In this document: positions 55,362-64,000 of the stretch, piece after piece
Position numbering within the stretch: the first letter of the stretch is position 1
Layout: each line of letters starts with the position of its first letter
NCBI RefSeq assembly: GCF_963666525.1
Contig: NZ_OY762905.1
Span: 1,780,001 to 1,844,000 of the forward strand
Source: an uncultured Cohaesibacter sp.
GTDB taxonomy: Bacteria > Pseudomonadota > Alphaproteobacteria > Rhizobiales > Cohaesibacteraceae
Direction of reading: 5' to 3'
Length of the DNA: 64,000 nucleotides
Made by a program: the position numbers and the translations under genes
Notes under the pieces: generated by a model
What the model was told of the DNA's origin: nothing
Database searches by the model: none
What the model saw: the letters and a program-made list of their open reading frames with translations, nothing else

Positions 55362-56213
55362 CTATTCCTCGTGTTTGAGGAATTCATAGCCGAAGCCGAG
55401 AATTTCCGGATCGATATGCTCAAGCAGCGACTGATCCTTCTTGGGATAGGGCAGCTCATTGAGCAGATAGCGCATCATGTTGATCCGGGCGCGGCGCTTG
55501 TCATTGGAACGGATGACGATCCAGGGCGAATGCGGCTGGTGCGTTGCCTTCAGCATGCGATTGCGGGCCTCGGTATAGGCATCCCACTTGTCCAGCGCCT
55601 CCAGATCGATCGGCGACAGCTTCCAGTGCTTGAGCGGGCTGTGGCGTCGGTCATGGAACCGCTGCCACTGCATTTCCCGGCCGATATTGAGCCAGAACTT
55701 GAACAGCCGCGTGCCGCTATCCCGCACCATCTTCTCGAACCGTGGCGCATCAACGAGAAATTTCTCGGTCTGCTCCGGCGTGCTGAAGCCCATGACGGGC
55801 TCCACCCCGGCGCGGTTGTACCACGAGCGGTCGAACAGCACGATCTCGCCCCGAGTCGGCAACTGCTGGGCGTAGCGCTGGAAGTACCATTGCCCGCGCT
55901 CTACGTCGCTGGGTTTGGACAACGCCACGGATCGCACGTTGCGCGGATTGGTATATTGCGTGAGAACCTTGATGCAGCCCCCCTTGCCAGCCGCATCGCG
56001 CCCCTCGAACAGGCAGACGACACGTTCACCGGTTTCCTTGACCCATTCCTGAGCCTTGACCAGTTCGACCTGCAGCGCTTCCAGTTCTTCTTCATAGGTG
56101 CTGCGCTTGAGTTTGTCCTTGTAGGGATACCCGCCGCTTTTCATGGCCTTCTTTTCGAGTTTTTCGGGAAACTCGGGGTTATCCAGTTCAAATTCCAAAG
56201 TCATCCTACTCAT
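55362..56213 (-). CDS. ppk2: Polyphosphate kinase 2
   Basis: 283 aa P-loop kinase of the PPK2 family. Walker A GRDAAGKGG at about residues 71-79, Walker B/lid DRSWYNRAGVEPVMGF near 127-142, and the FLVDAPRFEKMVRDSG segment. It uses polyphosphate to phosphorylate nucleoside diphosphates or monophosphates, or the reverse. From its ~280-aa single-domain size it is the one-domain form, most likely class I (NDP to NTP). The ATG at 56213 follows AGAGGTGG; another ATG three codons in is possible. Confidence 0.93.
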   Translation of the reverse strand: MSRMTLEFELDNPEFPEKLEKKAMKSGGYPYKDKLKRSTYEEELEALQVELVKAQEWVKETGERVVCLFEGRDAAGKGGCIKVLTQYTNPRNVRSVALSKPSDVERGQWYFQRYAQQLPTRGEIVLFDRSWYNRAGVEPVMGFSTPEQTEKFLVDAPRFEKMVRDSGTRLFKFWLNIGREMQWQRFHDRRHSPLKHWKLSPIDLEALDKWDAYTEARNRMLKATHQPHSPWIVIRSNDKRRARINMMRYLLNELPYPKKDQSLLEHIDPEILGFGYEFLKHEE

Positions 56214-56427
56214 TCCACCTCTTCTGAAATGCACAATTCCCTCAAACCTACTGCCAACACAACCCGGACGCCAGCCATGAAGTTCCAAAACGCCATATTT
56301 CCTTCATATTTAGCCTATGGTTTGGGGGACGATCGAAGCGATTGAGTTCACCTTCGATTTCCTTTAGACAAAAAGGCATATCGCTCTGAAGGTCTTGACT
56401 GAATCGTTTTTGCGAGAGGAAGACTCC

Positions 56428-58971
56428 TTGGCCCACTTCACGCCTGTTCGCCACCTGTTTTTGATTGTCAATCTGGTACTCTGCCTGTTGCTTGGCAGTC
56501 TATCGATCACCAGCGCCCAGACCGGCGACGCCAAGGATCAGACCGATTCCCTGATCGCCCGCCTCGACCAGATCGAGGCGACGCTGAACCGGGAAACCCT
56601 GTCCGACCAGACCTATACCAGCCTCAGGACAGACCTGACACAGATCGGCGCTGAGGCAAAGGACCTGCAAGACAAACTGCAACCGCAACTGCAGGAAACC
56701 CAGGCTCGCGCCAACACGCTGAAGCCGGCAGACCAGAAGGACGGGACTGAGGCCAACCCGGAAACCGAGGAACTGGCCAAACGACGCCAGGAACTGCAAA
56801 CCCAGCTTTCCGAGCTGGATGCCCAGATCAAGCTCGTCTCCTCCACAATCGTGCGCACCGAACAGCTCAGCAACAGGATCACGGTAGCCCGTCAGCAACG
56901 CTTCACCAGCCAGTTGCTCGAACGCAGCAACACCATTCTCGACCCGACCCTGTGGGTCAAGGGTCTTGCTGGCCTTGTTACCACATGGCAGGTAACGCTC
57001 ACCCTGTTCTCGGACTGGGCGAGCTACCTTTCAACCAAGGCGGCAGACCAGATCTGGTCGATGCTCGCGATGCTGCTGTTCGTCATCCTGCTGATTTTCG
57101 GCCCGTTACGCATCCTGTTGTTCGTCGGCCTGTCGCGGCTCGCCAGTCTGGAATCGCCCACCGCCCTGCAACGCAGCTATTTTGCCAGCTGGGCGGTCCT
57201 CGTCTACACCATCTTTCCGGTTGCCATCCTCTGGGCCATTACGCTGATTCTGAGCAATGCCAACCTGCTGCCCGGCCGCATCGAGCTGCTGCTAGACCAT
57301 CTCTCGTTCGTCGTCTTCAGTGGCTCCCTGTCCTATGGACTGGCCCGCGTGCTGCTGGCTCCGGGGCGACCGAACTACCGGCTGCTCAACCTCGAAACCG
57401 GAGACGCCCGCAAGATCTTCAGCGTTGCCCTTGCACTGATCGTCACCTTCATCACCGAGACTCTGGTCAATCAGGTTGACGAGCTGCTGTTTGCCCCCCT
57501 GGAAACGACCATCTTCCTCAATGGCGCAGCCGCCGTACTGATCGCGGTTCTGGTCTTCATCGGCCTGCGCCTGCTGATCGCCGCGCAACCCGACCAGTCG
57601 GTCACGCCGGTGGACAGCGAGGAGGTCCAGAACGGCTTCTCCCTGCCCCACTTCATCCGCCTCCTGCAACCGCTCGTCTGGCTGGTCTGCCTGATCGTTG
57701 CCGCCGCCCCCATTCTCGGCTTTGTCTCGCTCGGCGCTTTTGTTGCCGAGCAGATGGGACGCCTGTTTGTCATTCTGGGGCTGCTGGGCATTCTGTCAGC
57801 GCTGATCGACAACTTCCTGCTGGAATATCTGGGCTCGACCGACGGCCCCAAGCAGCGCATTTCCAAGGCCATGGGCGTATCGCCGAGCGCCGTAAACCAG
57901 CTTGGCGTGCTGTTGAACGGCATCGTCCGGGTGCTGCTCTATCTCAGTGCTGCCCTGCTCATCTTTTCCCCATGGGGCGTTGAATCGACCGACTTCCTGT
58001 CGTCGCTCAAGAATGCGATCTTCAACGTCAAGCTGGGTGACCTTACCATCTCGCCGGTCAATATCCTTGGCGCGCTGCTGGTGTTCATCATCGCCATCGT
58101 CCTGCTCAAGAGCGTTGAACGCTGGATCGAACAGCGATGGCTGCCAGCCACCAACCTCGATGCGGGCCTCAAGAGTTCCATCCAGACCAGCCTTGGCTAT
58201 CTGGGTGTGATCATCGCGGCGATGATCGCCTTTTCCTACATGGGTCTAGATCTGTCGAACATCGCCCTCGTTGCCGGTGCTCTCTCGGTCGGTATCGGTT
58301 TTGGCCTCCAGAGCATCGTCAACAACTTCGTCTCCGGCCTCATCCTGCTGGTGGAGCGCCCCATCAAGACCGGCGACTGGGTGGTTGTTGGCAGTGATCA
58401 GGGCTACATCAAGAAGATCTCCGTTCGCGCCACCAAGATCGAGACATTCGATCGGGCGACGGTCGTCGTACCCAACTCCGAGTTGATCTCCAACCGCGTC
58501 ATGAACTGGATGCACAACGGCTCCATGGGCCGGATCATCGTTCCCGTCGGCGTGTCTTATGACGCTGATCCGGAACAGGTGCGGCAGATCCTGCTCGATG
58601 TGGCCGATGCCAATGGCTATGTCACGAGCTATCCGGCACCCGTGGTCTATTTCATGGATTTCGGGGCGTCATCGCTCGACTTCGAGCTGCGCTGTTTCGT
58701 TCAGGACGTGAACAACTCGATGACGGCCAAGAGTGACCTGCGCTTTGCCATTTTCAAGGCGCTCAAGGATGCCAGGATCGAAATTCCGTTCCCGCAACAG
58801 GATGTGCATGTGCGTTCGGTCACGGTGCCCGAAGAATTCAAGCCCGTCGCCGAGGAGCCGCGAAAAAAGCTGCGGAAAACCAGATCGCGCCCTAAAGCGG
58901 ACGAAGTCGAGGTGGAAGACAGCGCCTCCGACAATTCAGCTGATGGGGATGCCGATGCTGCCGAAAACTAG
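56428..58971 (+). CDS. MscS-type mechanosensitive channel with DUF3772 (MscK-like)
   Basis: 847 aa. TTG start at 56428 with GAGAGGA upstream; signal peptide (about 8-32) then a periplasmic coiled-coil DUF3772 region rich in Gln/Leu (about 33-185). Next come about 8-10 extra membrane helices and the C-terminal MscS core: pore helix ALSVGIGFGLQSIVNNFVSGL near 615-635, beta domain ERPIKTGDWVVVG near 640, and PNSELISNRVMNW near 675. The tail is acidic and Lys-rich (about 800-847). The channel opens under membrane tension and releases osmolytes. The frame is open to a TTG at 56395, which lacks an RBS. The stop overlaps the next gene by 17 bp. Confidence 0.92.
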   Translation: MAHFTPVRHLFLIVNLVLCLLLGSLSITSAQTGDAKDQTDSLIARLDQIEATLNRETLSDQTYTSLRTDLTQIGAEAKDLQDKLQPQLQETQARANTLKPADQKDGTEANPETEELAKRRQELQTQLSELDAQIKLVSSTIVRTEQLSNRITVARQQRFTSQLLERSNTILDPTLWVKGLAGLVTTWQVTLTLFSDWASYLSTKAADQIWSMLAMLLFVILLIFGPLRILLFVGLSRLASLESPTALQRSYFASWAVLVYTIFPVAILWAITLILSNANLLPGRIELLLDHLSFVVFSGSLSYGLARVLLAPGRPNYRLLNLETGDARKIFSVALALIVTFITETLVNQVDELLFAPLETTIFLNGAAAVLIAVLVFIGLRLLIAAQPDQSVTPVDSEEVQNGFSLPHFIRLLQPLVWLVCLIVAAAPILGFVSLGAFVAEQMGRLFVILGLLGILSALIDNFLLEYLGSTDGPKQRISKAMGVSPSAVNQLGVLLNGIVRVLLYLSAALLIFSPWGVESTDFLSSLKNAIFNVKLGDLTISPVNILGALLVFIIAIVLLKSVERWIEQRWLPATNLDAGLKSSIQTSLGYLGVIIAAMIAFSYMGLDLSNIALVAGALSVGIGFGLQSIVNNFVSGLILLVERPIKTGDWVVVGSDQGYIKKISVRATKIETFDRATVVVPNSELISNRVMNWMHNGSMGRIIVPVGVSYDADPEQVRQILLDVADANGYVTSYPAPVVYFMDFGASSLDFELRCFVQDVNNSMTAKSDLRFAIFKALKDARIEIPFPQQDVHVRSVTVPEEFKPVAEEPRKKLRKTRSRPKADEVEVEDSASDNSADGDADAAEN

Positions 58972-59530
58972 TCTCTACCCGATAGCCGCGCTGATTCTTG
59001 CCGCTGCGCTGGCAAGCTGCGCCGAGGGGCCGGGGCCCGGAAGCCCGTCCATGTATGCCAATCTGGGCAAGGGCAACGTGAGTGTTGATCCGCAGGAAGC
59101 GCTCAACATGCTCAACGTCTATCGCAAGCGGCACGGTCTTTCGACCCTGACCCTTGATGCAAAACTCAACGCAGCGGCGCAGGAAGAAGCAGACGCCATG
59201 GCCAAGGCCGCCCAGGTCAGCCATGCCCTGACCCCGGACCTCACGCTCATCAAGCGCCTTGAGCGGGCGGGCTACGATCCGGTACTGGCCACCGAGAATA
59301 TCGGCGCCGGCTACTACACGCTTGCCGAAGCCTTCTCCGGCTGGCGCGATTCCAGTCGCCACAATGCCAACATGCTCAAGGAAGGGGTAACCCAGATGGG
59401 CATTGCCACCCAGTTCCGGGGAGATGCGAAATACAAGGTCTTCTGGTCGCTCATTCTGGCCAAGCCGGACGAGCAGAAGTTCCAGCAGCCCGTATCTCAG
59501 ACCCGGCCAAGTGCCCTTTTTGCCCAGTAG
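58955..59530 (+). CDS. CAP-superfamily (SCP/PR1) lipoprotein
   Basis: 191 aa. Signal peptide with lipobox ALASC (Cys about 22), then a CAP domain: NVYRKRHGLSTLTLDAKLNAAAQEEADAMAKAAQVSH (about 50-85), GYDPVLATENIGAGYYT near 105-121 and a GWRDSSRHNANML segment with the conserved His. Bacterial CAP proteins are secreted or lipid-anchored; their activity is unsettled. ATG at 58955 lies 5 nt after GGGGA; ATGs at 58943 and 58949 are in frame. It overlaps the channel gene upstream by 17 bp and the GNAT gene downstream, tail to tail, by 34 bp. Confidence 0.9.
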   Translation: MLPKTSLYPIAALILAAALASCAEGPGPGSPSMYANLGKGNVSVDPQEALNMLNVYRKRHGLSTLTLDAKLNAAAQEEADAMAKAAQVSHALTPDLTLIKRLERAGYDPVLATENIGAGYYTLAEAFSGWRDSSRHNANMLKEGVTQMGIATQFRGDAKYKVFWSLILAKPDEQKFQQPVSQTRPSALFAQ

Positions 59531-60708
59531 CGCGCCGTATCTCTGGCGCTATAGGCCGAACACAATCCATGTGCCGCCACCTGACCAAATCCGGTGAGCG
59601 GCACAAACAGGGTCGCCAGCTGACGACGCCCCGCCCAGATATGCTCGGCCACCGGATGACCACTGTCGGCAAGGCTGTCGATATAGTCGACGCCGGGATC
59701 GGCGCCCGCCTGACGGCTGACCTCAAGCAGGATCTGCACTCCTGGTGAATAGCGCTTGTAGACGTCGTCCATCCCGGTCTTCCAGGTAAACAGCCCCCGC
59801 CCGCAATGGAAGGTCACCAGCCCTGACAGGCAGCGGCCGTTCAGCACCATGAGATCGATTTGCGCCCGCCCGTTGGCCAGCATGTCTGGCAGGAACGCAT
59901 GGGCGAAGGCGTTAAGCTCGGCATTGACCGCCAGCGCCGTTCCCTTGTTGGCCTTCCACCCGGAAGCCTCGACGTGCAGAAAGGCCTCTATGGCCTCATT
60001 ATGGTCGAGCGCGTCCCGCGTTGATTCAAACTTCAGGGTGCCTAGCTCCTCCAGCCGACGCCATTGCCGCCCGGTGGTCTTCCGTTTGTTGCGGCTGAGC
60101 TGCAGACCTCCGTCTTCCTCGCCCACCGCACTGCTTTCGCAATTGAGAAAGGCTCTGGTGTGCTCGCGTGTCCTCGGAATCAAACCCTTTGCAGTGTCGC
60201 GCCCCAGCCTCAGCGATACCCAGGTCTCAAGCCAGCCATATTCACGGGCCTGCATCGGGAAATAGGGCCAGATCAGGACGTGGGCGTCTGTGGCCTCGGC
60301 GAGCGTGTCGAGCCCGGCATGAAAGTCTTCCTCACTGCGCAGGTAGTACCCGTCAGGATCCCAGAAGGCGCCGCCGACCGGACCATAGCCATGAGCCCAG
60401 AAGCGGGCCGAGCGGACGCCCAGCGTGCTGGCATTCTTGAGATCTTCATAGGGGAACCGATAGCCACCAGACTGCACAACCTTGAGCCCGGACGCGGAAA
60501 TCCGCCCTTCGCCAGCGCGCATGAACAGTTCATCAACAAACGGATTATCAAAACGATCAGTCAAGCAGGTCTTTTCCTGAATGAACCTTGTTTGCTGGAG
60601 CATCTGGTCAGTTCCCTGCAAGCAGATGTCATTCGCGCAATCGGTTGCCCATTGGGAAATGACAGTCTCGCATAAATCCGTTTCCGAAAGGCAAACATCC
60701 CGATCCAT
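59497..60708 (-). CDS. GNAT-fold acyltransferase, CelD/BcsL-like
   Basis: 403 aa soluble protein. The N-terminal half is a first GNAT-like fold, and the C-terminal half (EAIEAFLHVEASGWKANKGTAL near 238-259, then LVTFHCGRGLFTWKTGMDDVYKRYSPGVQILLEV near 302-335) is the characteristic second acetyltransferase domain of the CelD/BcsL and FemAB-like group. The substrate (polysaccharide, aminoacyl or acyl acceptor) is unknown. No transmembrane segment. ATG at 60708; ATG at residue 36 is a shorter alternative. Confidence 0.85.
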   Translation of the reverse strand: MDRDVCLSETDLCETVISQWATDCANDICLQGTDQMLQQTRFIQEKTCLTDRFDNPFVDELFMRAGEGRISASGLKVVQSGGYRFPYEDLKNASTLGVRSARFWAHGYGPVGGAFWDPDGYYLRSEEDFHAGLDTLAEATDAHVLIWPYFPMQAREYGWLETWVSLRLGRDTAKGLIPRTREHTRAFLNCESSAVGEEDGGLQLSRNKRKTTGRQWRRLEELGTLKFESTRDALDHNEAIEAFLHVEASGWKANKGTALAVNAELNAFAHAFLPDMLANGRAQIDLMVLNGRCLSGLVTFHCGRGLFTWKTGMDDVYKRYSPGVQILLEVSRQAGADPGVDYIDSLADSGHPVAEHIWAGRRQLATLFVPLTGFGQVAAHGLCSAYSARDTARYWAKRALGRV

Positions 60709-60836
60709 GGAGTGCCGCCGCTACAAGCCCGAGAGCTCATGTCAATTTAAGTAATTATATATACGAAAAATGTACTATAAGAAACAAGATCATCTACAAA
60801 TGGTTAACTCCATTCAACACAACCCTAGCAAACAGG

Positions 60837-61376
60837 TCAGCCAGCGAAGCCACCTTCGGCCAGAAACTGCCGTTCCTCGGCGCTCGATTGCCGCCCGAGA
60901 ACCGCATTGCGATGCGGAAAGCGCCCAAAGCGGGAGATGATATCGAGATGCTCCCGTGCCGCCTTGATCGCCCCTTCCTGGCCGATCTGCTCCATCCATT
61001 TGAGGCAGCACTGCTGATCGGAGAGATCTTCGGAATGCATCATCGGCATGACCGCAAACTGCTGCTCGTGCGCAGAGAGCCTGTGCCATTCGGGCTGGAG
61101 GACCATTTCGTGAGCCAGCCCCAGGGCAACCGCATCGTGGGAGAAGGCGGCAGGCAGACCGCGATAGAGATTGCGGGAAAACTGGTCCAGAAGGATGATC
61201 AGGGCCTGCTTGCCACGGAAGGTTTCGCGCCAGTCATCAAGACGCCCCTGCCGAGCCTCTTCCAGCGCCATGCCGAACCCGACCCGGATTCGCATGTCAA
61301 AGGCGTTATTCTTGGCAAACCAGAGTTTGGGGTCAGCGGAAAACCAGAAATCCAGAACATCATTTGGTGCAATCAT
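60837..61376 (-). CDS. DUF924 family protein
   Basis: 179 aa alpha-helical cytoplasmic protein. The DUF924 signature is clear: VLDFWFSADPKLWFAKNNAFD near 7-27, LIILLDQFSRNLYRG near 57-71, FAVMPMMHSEDLSDQ near 108-122 and GRFPHRNAVLGRQSS near 150-164. Function unknown; the fold is TPR-like. ATG at 61376 fits the family start; upstream in-frame codons lack an RBS. Divergent from tusA. Confidence 0.92.
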   Translation of the reverse strand: MIAPNDVLDFWFSADPKLWFAKNNAFDMRIRVGFGMALEEARQGRLDDWRETFRGKQALIILLDQFSRNLYRGLPAAFSHDAVALGLAHEMVLQPEWHRLSAHEQQFAVMPMMHSEDLSDQQCCLKWMEQIGQEGAIKAAREHLDIISRFGRFPHRNAVLGRQSSAEERQFLAEGGFAG

Positions 61377-61538
61377 CGTCCATCTCGCAATTCTATGTAA
61401 AAACACGATGAAGCATCCTTGCTGATTTGAATGAAAAACAGAAGACAAATATAGTCGTCAGCAAGCCCAACCCATTCGGGAACCCATCCGGCAGCTGAAG
61501 ACAACCGGATGCTTCGGGGCGTCAGGAAAGGCCGCGCA

Positions 61539-61769
61539 ATGCAAGAACTGGATTTGTCAGACCTCAAATGCCCCTTGCCGGTGTTGCACACGCAAAAGGC
61601 TTTGGCGACCCTTGCGGAGGGATCGCAGCTGCATGTACTGGCGACAGATCCGATGGCCGCCATCGACATCCCCCACTTCTGCTCGCAGAAGGGACATCGG
61701 CTAATCGAGGCCAGCCAGTGCGGCGACCGGCTGACTTTCATCATTGAAAAGGGACATGGACAGGAGTGA
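61539..61769 (+). CDS. tusA: TusA-family sulfur-carrier protein
   Basis: 76 aa. The CPxP motif LKCPLPVL carries the active Cys (C11) at the usual position, and the fold ends in FIIEKGHG. TusA shuttles sulfane sulfur, for example to tRNA thiouridine synthesis. The ATG at 61539 is preceded by AGGAAAGG. It converges on the carboxypeptidase gene with only 25 bp between. No demonstrated link to the SQ locus 40 kb away. Confidence 0.92.
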   Translation: MQELDLSDLKCPLPVLHTQKALATLAEGSQLHVLATDPMAAIDIPHFCSQKGHRLIEASQCGDRLTFIIEKGHGQE

Positions 61770-61794
61770 CCCCGCCCGTCCCGGGGCTATGACG

Positions 61795-63033
61795 TCAGGG
61801 CTTGGGCCGCGGCAATTGGGCAAGTCGGATAACGTCACCCTTCTGCTGCTTGACCGGCTGGGCCGCGATCTTTTCCTTCGGCGCAAACTGCGGCAGATGC
61901 GGCAGCGATGGCGGCAGAATGACCGGTTGCTCCACCGAGCGAACACCGGCATAGACCTGCACCGGATCCATCAGCTTGAAGCGCGTCGACAGATAGCTGA
62001 CGTTATACTTGACTTCCGGGGTCCACTTGACCTGTCCGTTGGGGCAAACCTGTGACCGCATGTCCCCAACCGAACTGATGGGGCCGAAGGCCGTTTCCTG
62101 CGTGATCGGCACACCAGCGCCCGCACGCATGTCCTGACGCTCAAAGCCCTCGGTCAGGAGAAAGGCTGCCGTCTCGGCCCGGATCTGCGAGGTCGGTGCC
62201 CCCATGACCACCGCCATCAGCTGCCGCCCGTTTCGGGTAGCTGCCCCGACGATGTTGTAGCCGGACGCACAGACAAAGCCGGTCTTCATGCCATTGGCAC
62301 CACGGAAATGCTCCAGCAGCGTGTTGTAGGAGCGCAGAACCCGTTTGCCATGACGAATGGCCGGGATCTGGAAAAGGGTGCTGTATTGCGGAAACTCGAT
62401 CAGGATCTGCCGGGCCACAACGGCCATATCCCGAGCCGAGGACACATGACCGGAGGCGTAGAGGCCATTGGCGTTAACAAAATGCGAGGCATGCATGCCA
62501 AGCCGCTGGGCTTCCGCATTCATCCGCTCGGCAAAGCCCGCTTCGCTGCCACCGACCCGCTCGGCGAGGGCGGCGGCAATATCATTGGCCGACTTGACCA
62601 GCATCATGCGCAACGCATTGCCAACGGTCAGCTTGGTGCCAACCGGCAGGCCCATTTTGGCCGGAGGGTAAGACAACGCATGCTCGGACACAGTGAGCAC
62701 ACTGTCCTCAGAAATCTCACCCGTTTCAATTGCCCTGAAAATCACATAGGCGGTCATCAGCTTGGTCAGCGACGCCGGATACCATTTCTGGTTCGCGTTC
62801 TTCTGATAGAGCACATTGCCCGTTGCCACATCCATCAGCAGCATGGGGTTCTGCGAAAGCTCCAGTTCCGGCCGGGGAGCCTGACTGGAGCCCCCGTTCG
62901 CACCACTTGCATTGGCCCATGCGACCTGCGCCTGAACAACGGCCAACACCAGCAGGAATGAGGTGACAAGGGGCCGAAAAACAGCACGACGGACAAGCGA
63001 ATACCGGCGTCTGATGACGATAAGGTCAATCAT
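61795..63033 (-). CDS. D-alanyl-D-alanine carboxypeptidase (PBP5/6-like)
   Basis: 412 aa. Signal/anchor (about 16-40), then a serine peptidase S11 domain with S88-x-x-K91 (PASLTKL), S148-A-N150 and K250-T-G. The C-terminal part (about 300-412) replaces the usual PBP5 C-terminal domain and membrane-binding helix; it is Pro/Gln-rich at the end. It trims the fifth D-Ala of peptidoglycan stem peptides in the periplasm. ATG at 63033 starts a normal signal sequence; the 30 upstream in-frame codons are not used. Confidence 0.93.
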   Translation of the reverse strand: MIDLIVIRRRYSLVRRAVFRPLVTSFLLVLAVVQAQVAWANASGANGGSSQAPRPELELSQNPMLLMDVATGNVLYQKNANQKWYPASLTKLMTAYVIFRAIETGEISEDSVLTVSEHALSYPPAKMGLPVGTKLTVGNALRMMLVKSANDIAAALAERVGGSEAGFAERMNAEAQRLGMHASHFVNANGLYASGHVSSARDMAVVARQILIEFPQYSTLFQIPAIRHGKRVLRSYNTLLEHFRGANGMKTGFVCASGYNIVGAATRNGRQLMAVVMGAPTSQIRAETAAFLLTEGFERQDMRAGAGVPITQETAFGPISSVGDMRSQVCPNGQVKWTPEVKYNVSYLSTRFKLMDPVQVYAGVRSVEQPVILPPSLPHLPQFAPKEKIAAQPVKQQKGDVIRLAQLPRPKP

Positions 63034-63415
63034 GAAGAACTGAAACTCCCAACGGAAATGGCAATGATAGGACAGGCAGCTGCGCATATTCTCTATCGCA
63101 AGATAAAGGCACGAACAAGACAAGGCCAGAGCAAAAGCCCCGAAATCAGCTCAAATCGGTGCGCAGGAAAGGATCAGTGCATTTCCGTAGAAAGCCTGCG
63201 AAGAAGGGCCCCATTTCCAACAAAAGGCCTTGCTCCGCTCCGGCCATCTGACTAATCTGGCCCAATTGCATGGCACCCCCCGAGCGCTGTGCCCATCCCA
63301 GTCGGTCTTGTGCGCGAAGCTGTCCTTTGATAGCGCCGCACACAGACACAAAACCAAAATCATCACTGATTGACAAAGCCCGAACAAGCCTCCCGGAAAG
63401 ACAAAGGTCAACCCA
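63034..63415. other. 382-bp divergent region between the carboxypeptidase and M20 genes
   Basis: Must hold both promoters. No operator, hairpin or small gene was recognised. Confidence 0.4.
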
Positions 63416-64000
63416 ATGCCCATTATCAATCGAATTGCCGAATTTCAGAACGAGATCCAGAAAGTTCGCCAGGACCTTCACCAATATCCGGAGCTGCAAT
63501 ATGACGTCCACAAGACAACAACCCGCGTCATTGCCGAACTGAAATCCTACGGCATCACCAACATCACGTCCGGTGTTGGCAAATCGGGCGTTGTCGCCGT
63601 CATTCAGGGCAAGAGCAACAAATCGGGCCGCACCATCGGCCTGCGCGCGGACATGGATGCCCTGCCGTTGCACGAAGCAACCGGCAAGCCCTATGCCTCC
63701 AAGGTAGAGGGCAAGATGCACGCCTGTGGCCATGACGGCCACACCTCCATGCTGCTCGCAGCCGCGAAATATCTGCAGGAAACCCGCAATTTCGATGGTG
63801 AAGTCGTTCTCATCTTCCAGCCGGCAGAGGAAGGTGGCGGCGGCGCCCGCGCCATGGTCGAGGACGGCCTGATGGATCGCTGGAACATCGAACAGGTCTA
63901 TGGCATGCACAACTGGCCAAACGTGCCACTGGGCGCGTTCCACACCCGTCCGGGATCCTTGATGGCATCAGCCGACCGCATTTACATCAATGTCGAAGGC
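63416..64000 (+). CDS. M20 family amidohydrolase/peptidase, start only (runs off the window)
   Basis: The first 195 residues of a cytoplasmic M20D enzyme of the hippurate hydrolase / aminoacylase type. Metal and catalytic features seen are LHQYPEL near 21-27, GLRADMDALP near 76-85, HACGHDGHTSML near 102-113 with metal-site Cys/His, and QPAEEGGGGARAMVEDG near 137-153 with the general-base Glu. It hydrolyses N-acyl amino acids or amides; exact substrate not inferable. The ATG at 63416 is chosen by homology; the 3' end is missing. Confidence 0.9.
   Translation, partial: MPIINRIAEFQNEIQKVRQDLHQYPELQYDVHKTTTRVIAELKSYGITNITSGVGKSGVVAVIQGKSNKSGRTIGLRADMDALPLHEATGKPYASKVEGKMHACGHDGHTSMLLAAAKYLQETRNFDGEVVLIFQPAEEGGGGARAMVEDGLMDRWNIEQVYGMHNWPNVPLGAFHTRPGSLMASADRIYINVEG

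Noticed and set aside
61539-61769. TusA as part of sulfosugar sulfur release
   Set aside because: More than 40 kb away from the SQ locus, unlinked, and the predicted SQ route keeps the C-S bond intact.
1-64000. CRISPR arrays, IS elements or prophage genes
   Set aside because: No spaced direct repeats, transposases, terminal inverted repeats or phage structural genes were recognised by eye.

Overview
The window looks like chromosome of a moderately GC-rich alphaproteobacterium of the order Hyphomicrobiales (Rhizobiales). The evidence is gene content and order typical of that group: cobS-cobT with a phytase-like esterase and rpmB nearby, a DnaJ-type protein next to bolA, an aroK-aroB-corC run divergent from a tiny membrane protein plus xerD, and a SUV3-type helicase - S4 protein - fdxA - carD block. 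TRAP transport, chemoreceptors and an organosulfonate-sugar pathway suggest a marine or otherwise aquatic heterotroph. A Cohaesibacter-like genus is a guess from gene content. No phage, IS element, CRISPR array or rRNA was recognised; there is one tRNA-Arg.

Layout. 0.1-4.3 kb: chemoreceptor with NIT, HAMP, signalling and C-terminal PilZ-like domains, and a polytopic membrane protein resembling O-antigen ligases/polymerases. 4.7-20.8 kb: a sulfoquinovose (SQ) catabolic locus, the highlight of the window. It encodes a FucI/AraA-like isomerase, a three-gene TRAP transporter, a GH31 sulfoquinovosidase (YihQ type, with every SQ-recognition residue I could check), a class II aldolase, a TauE/SafE exporter, a mutarotase, and close relatives of E. 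coli YihU (sulfolactaldehyde reductase), YihV (sulfofructose kinase) and YihW (DeoR-type regulator). A LysR/BASS-transporter pair and an MFS gene sit in the middle. A repeated TTTGAKCGTWWW-like motif occurs in the three control regions of the locus. 21.1-25.4 kb: a LytS/LytTR (BtsS/BtsR-like) two-component system followed by a CstA/BtsT-family transporter, probably pyruvate sensing and uptake. 25.5-30.0 kb: unknown transporter-like protein, tRNA-Arg(CCU), a secreted nuclease-fold protein and an M48 lipoprotein protease. 30.1-48 kb: housekeeping block (carD, fdxA, S4, helicase, DUF3108, rpmB, queuosine-precursor transporter, cobT/cobS, dnaJ-like, bolA, corC, aroB, aroK). 48-52 kb: small membrane protein, xerD, accA, L,D-transpeptidase. 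52.4-64 kb: soluble chemoreceptor, znuA with a Zur box, ppk2, MscS-type channel, CAP-domain lipoprotein, GNAT-like protein, DUF924 protein, tusA, penicillin-binding carboxypeptidase and the start of an M20 peptidase that runs off the end.

How the SQ locus probably works (inference): the TRAP system imports SQ or SQ-glycerol; the cytoplasmic sulfoquinovosidase frees SQ; the mutarotase balances anomers; the FucI-like isomerase makes sulfofructose (SF); the YihV-like kinase makes SF-1-phosphate; the class II aldolase splits it into DHAP and sulfolactaldehyde; the YihU-like reductase makes dihydroxypropanesulfonate (DHPS); TauE/SafE exports it; and the YihW-like repressor controls all operons. 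This combines E. coli-type sulfo-EMP kinase, reductase, glucosidase and regulator with an isomerase and aldolase of the alternative (sulfo-EMP2-like) type.
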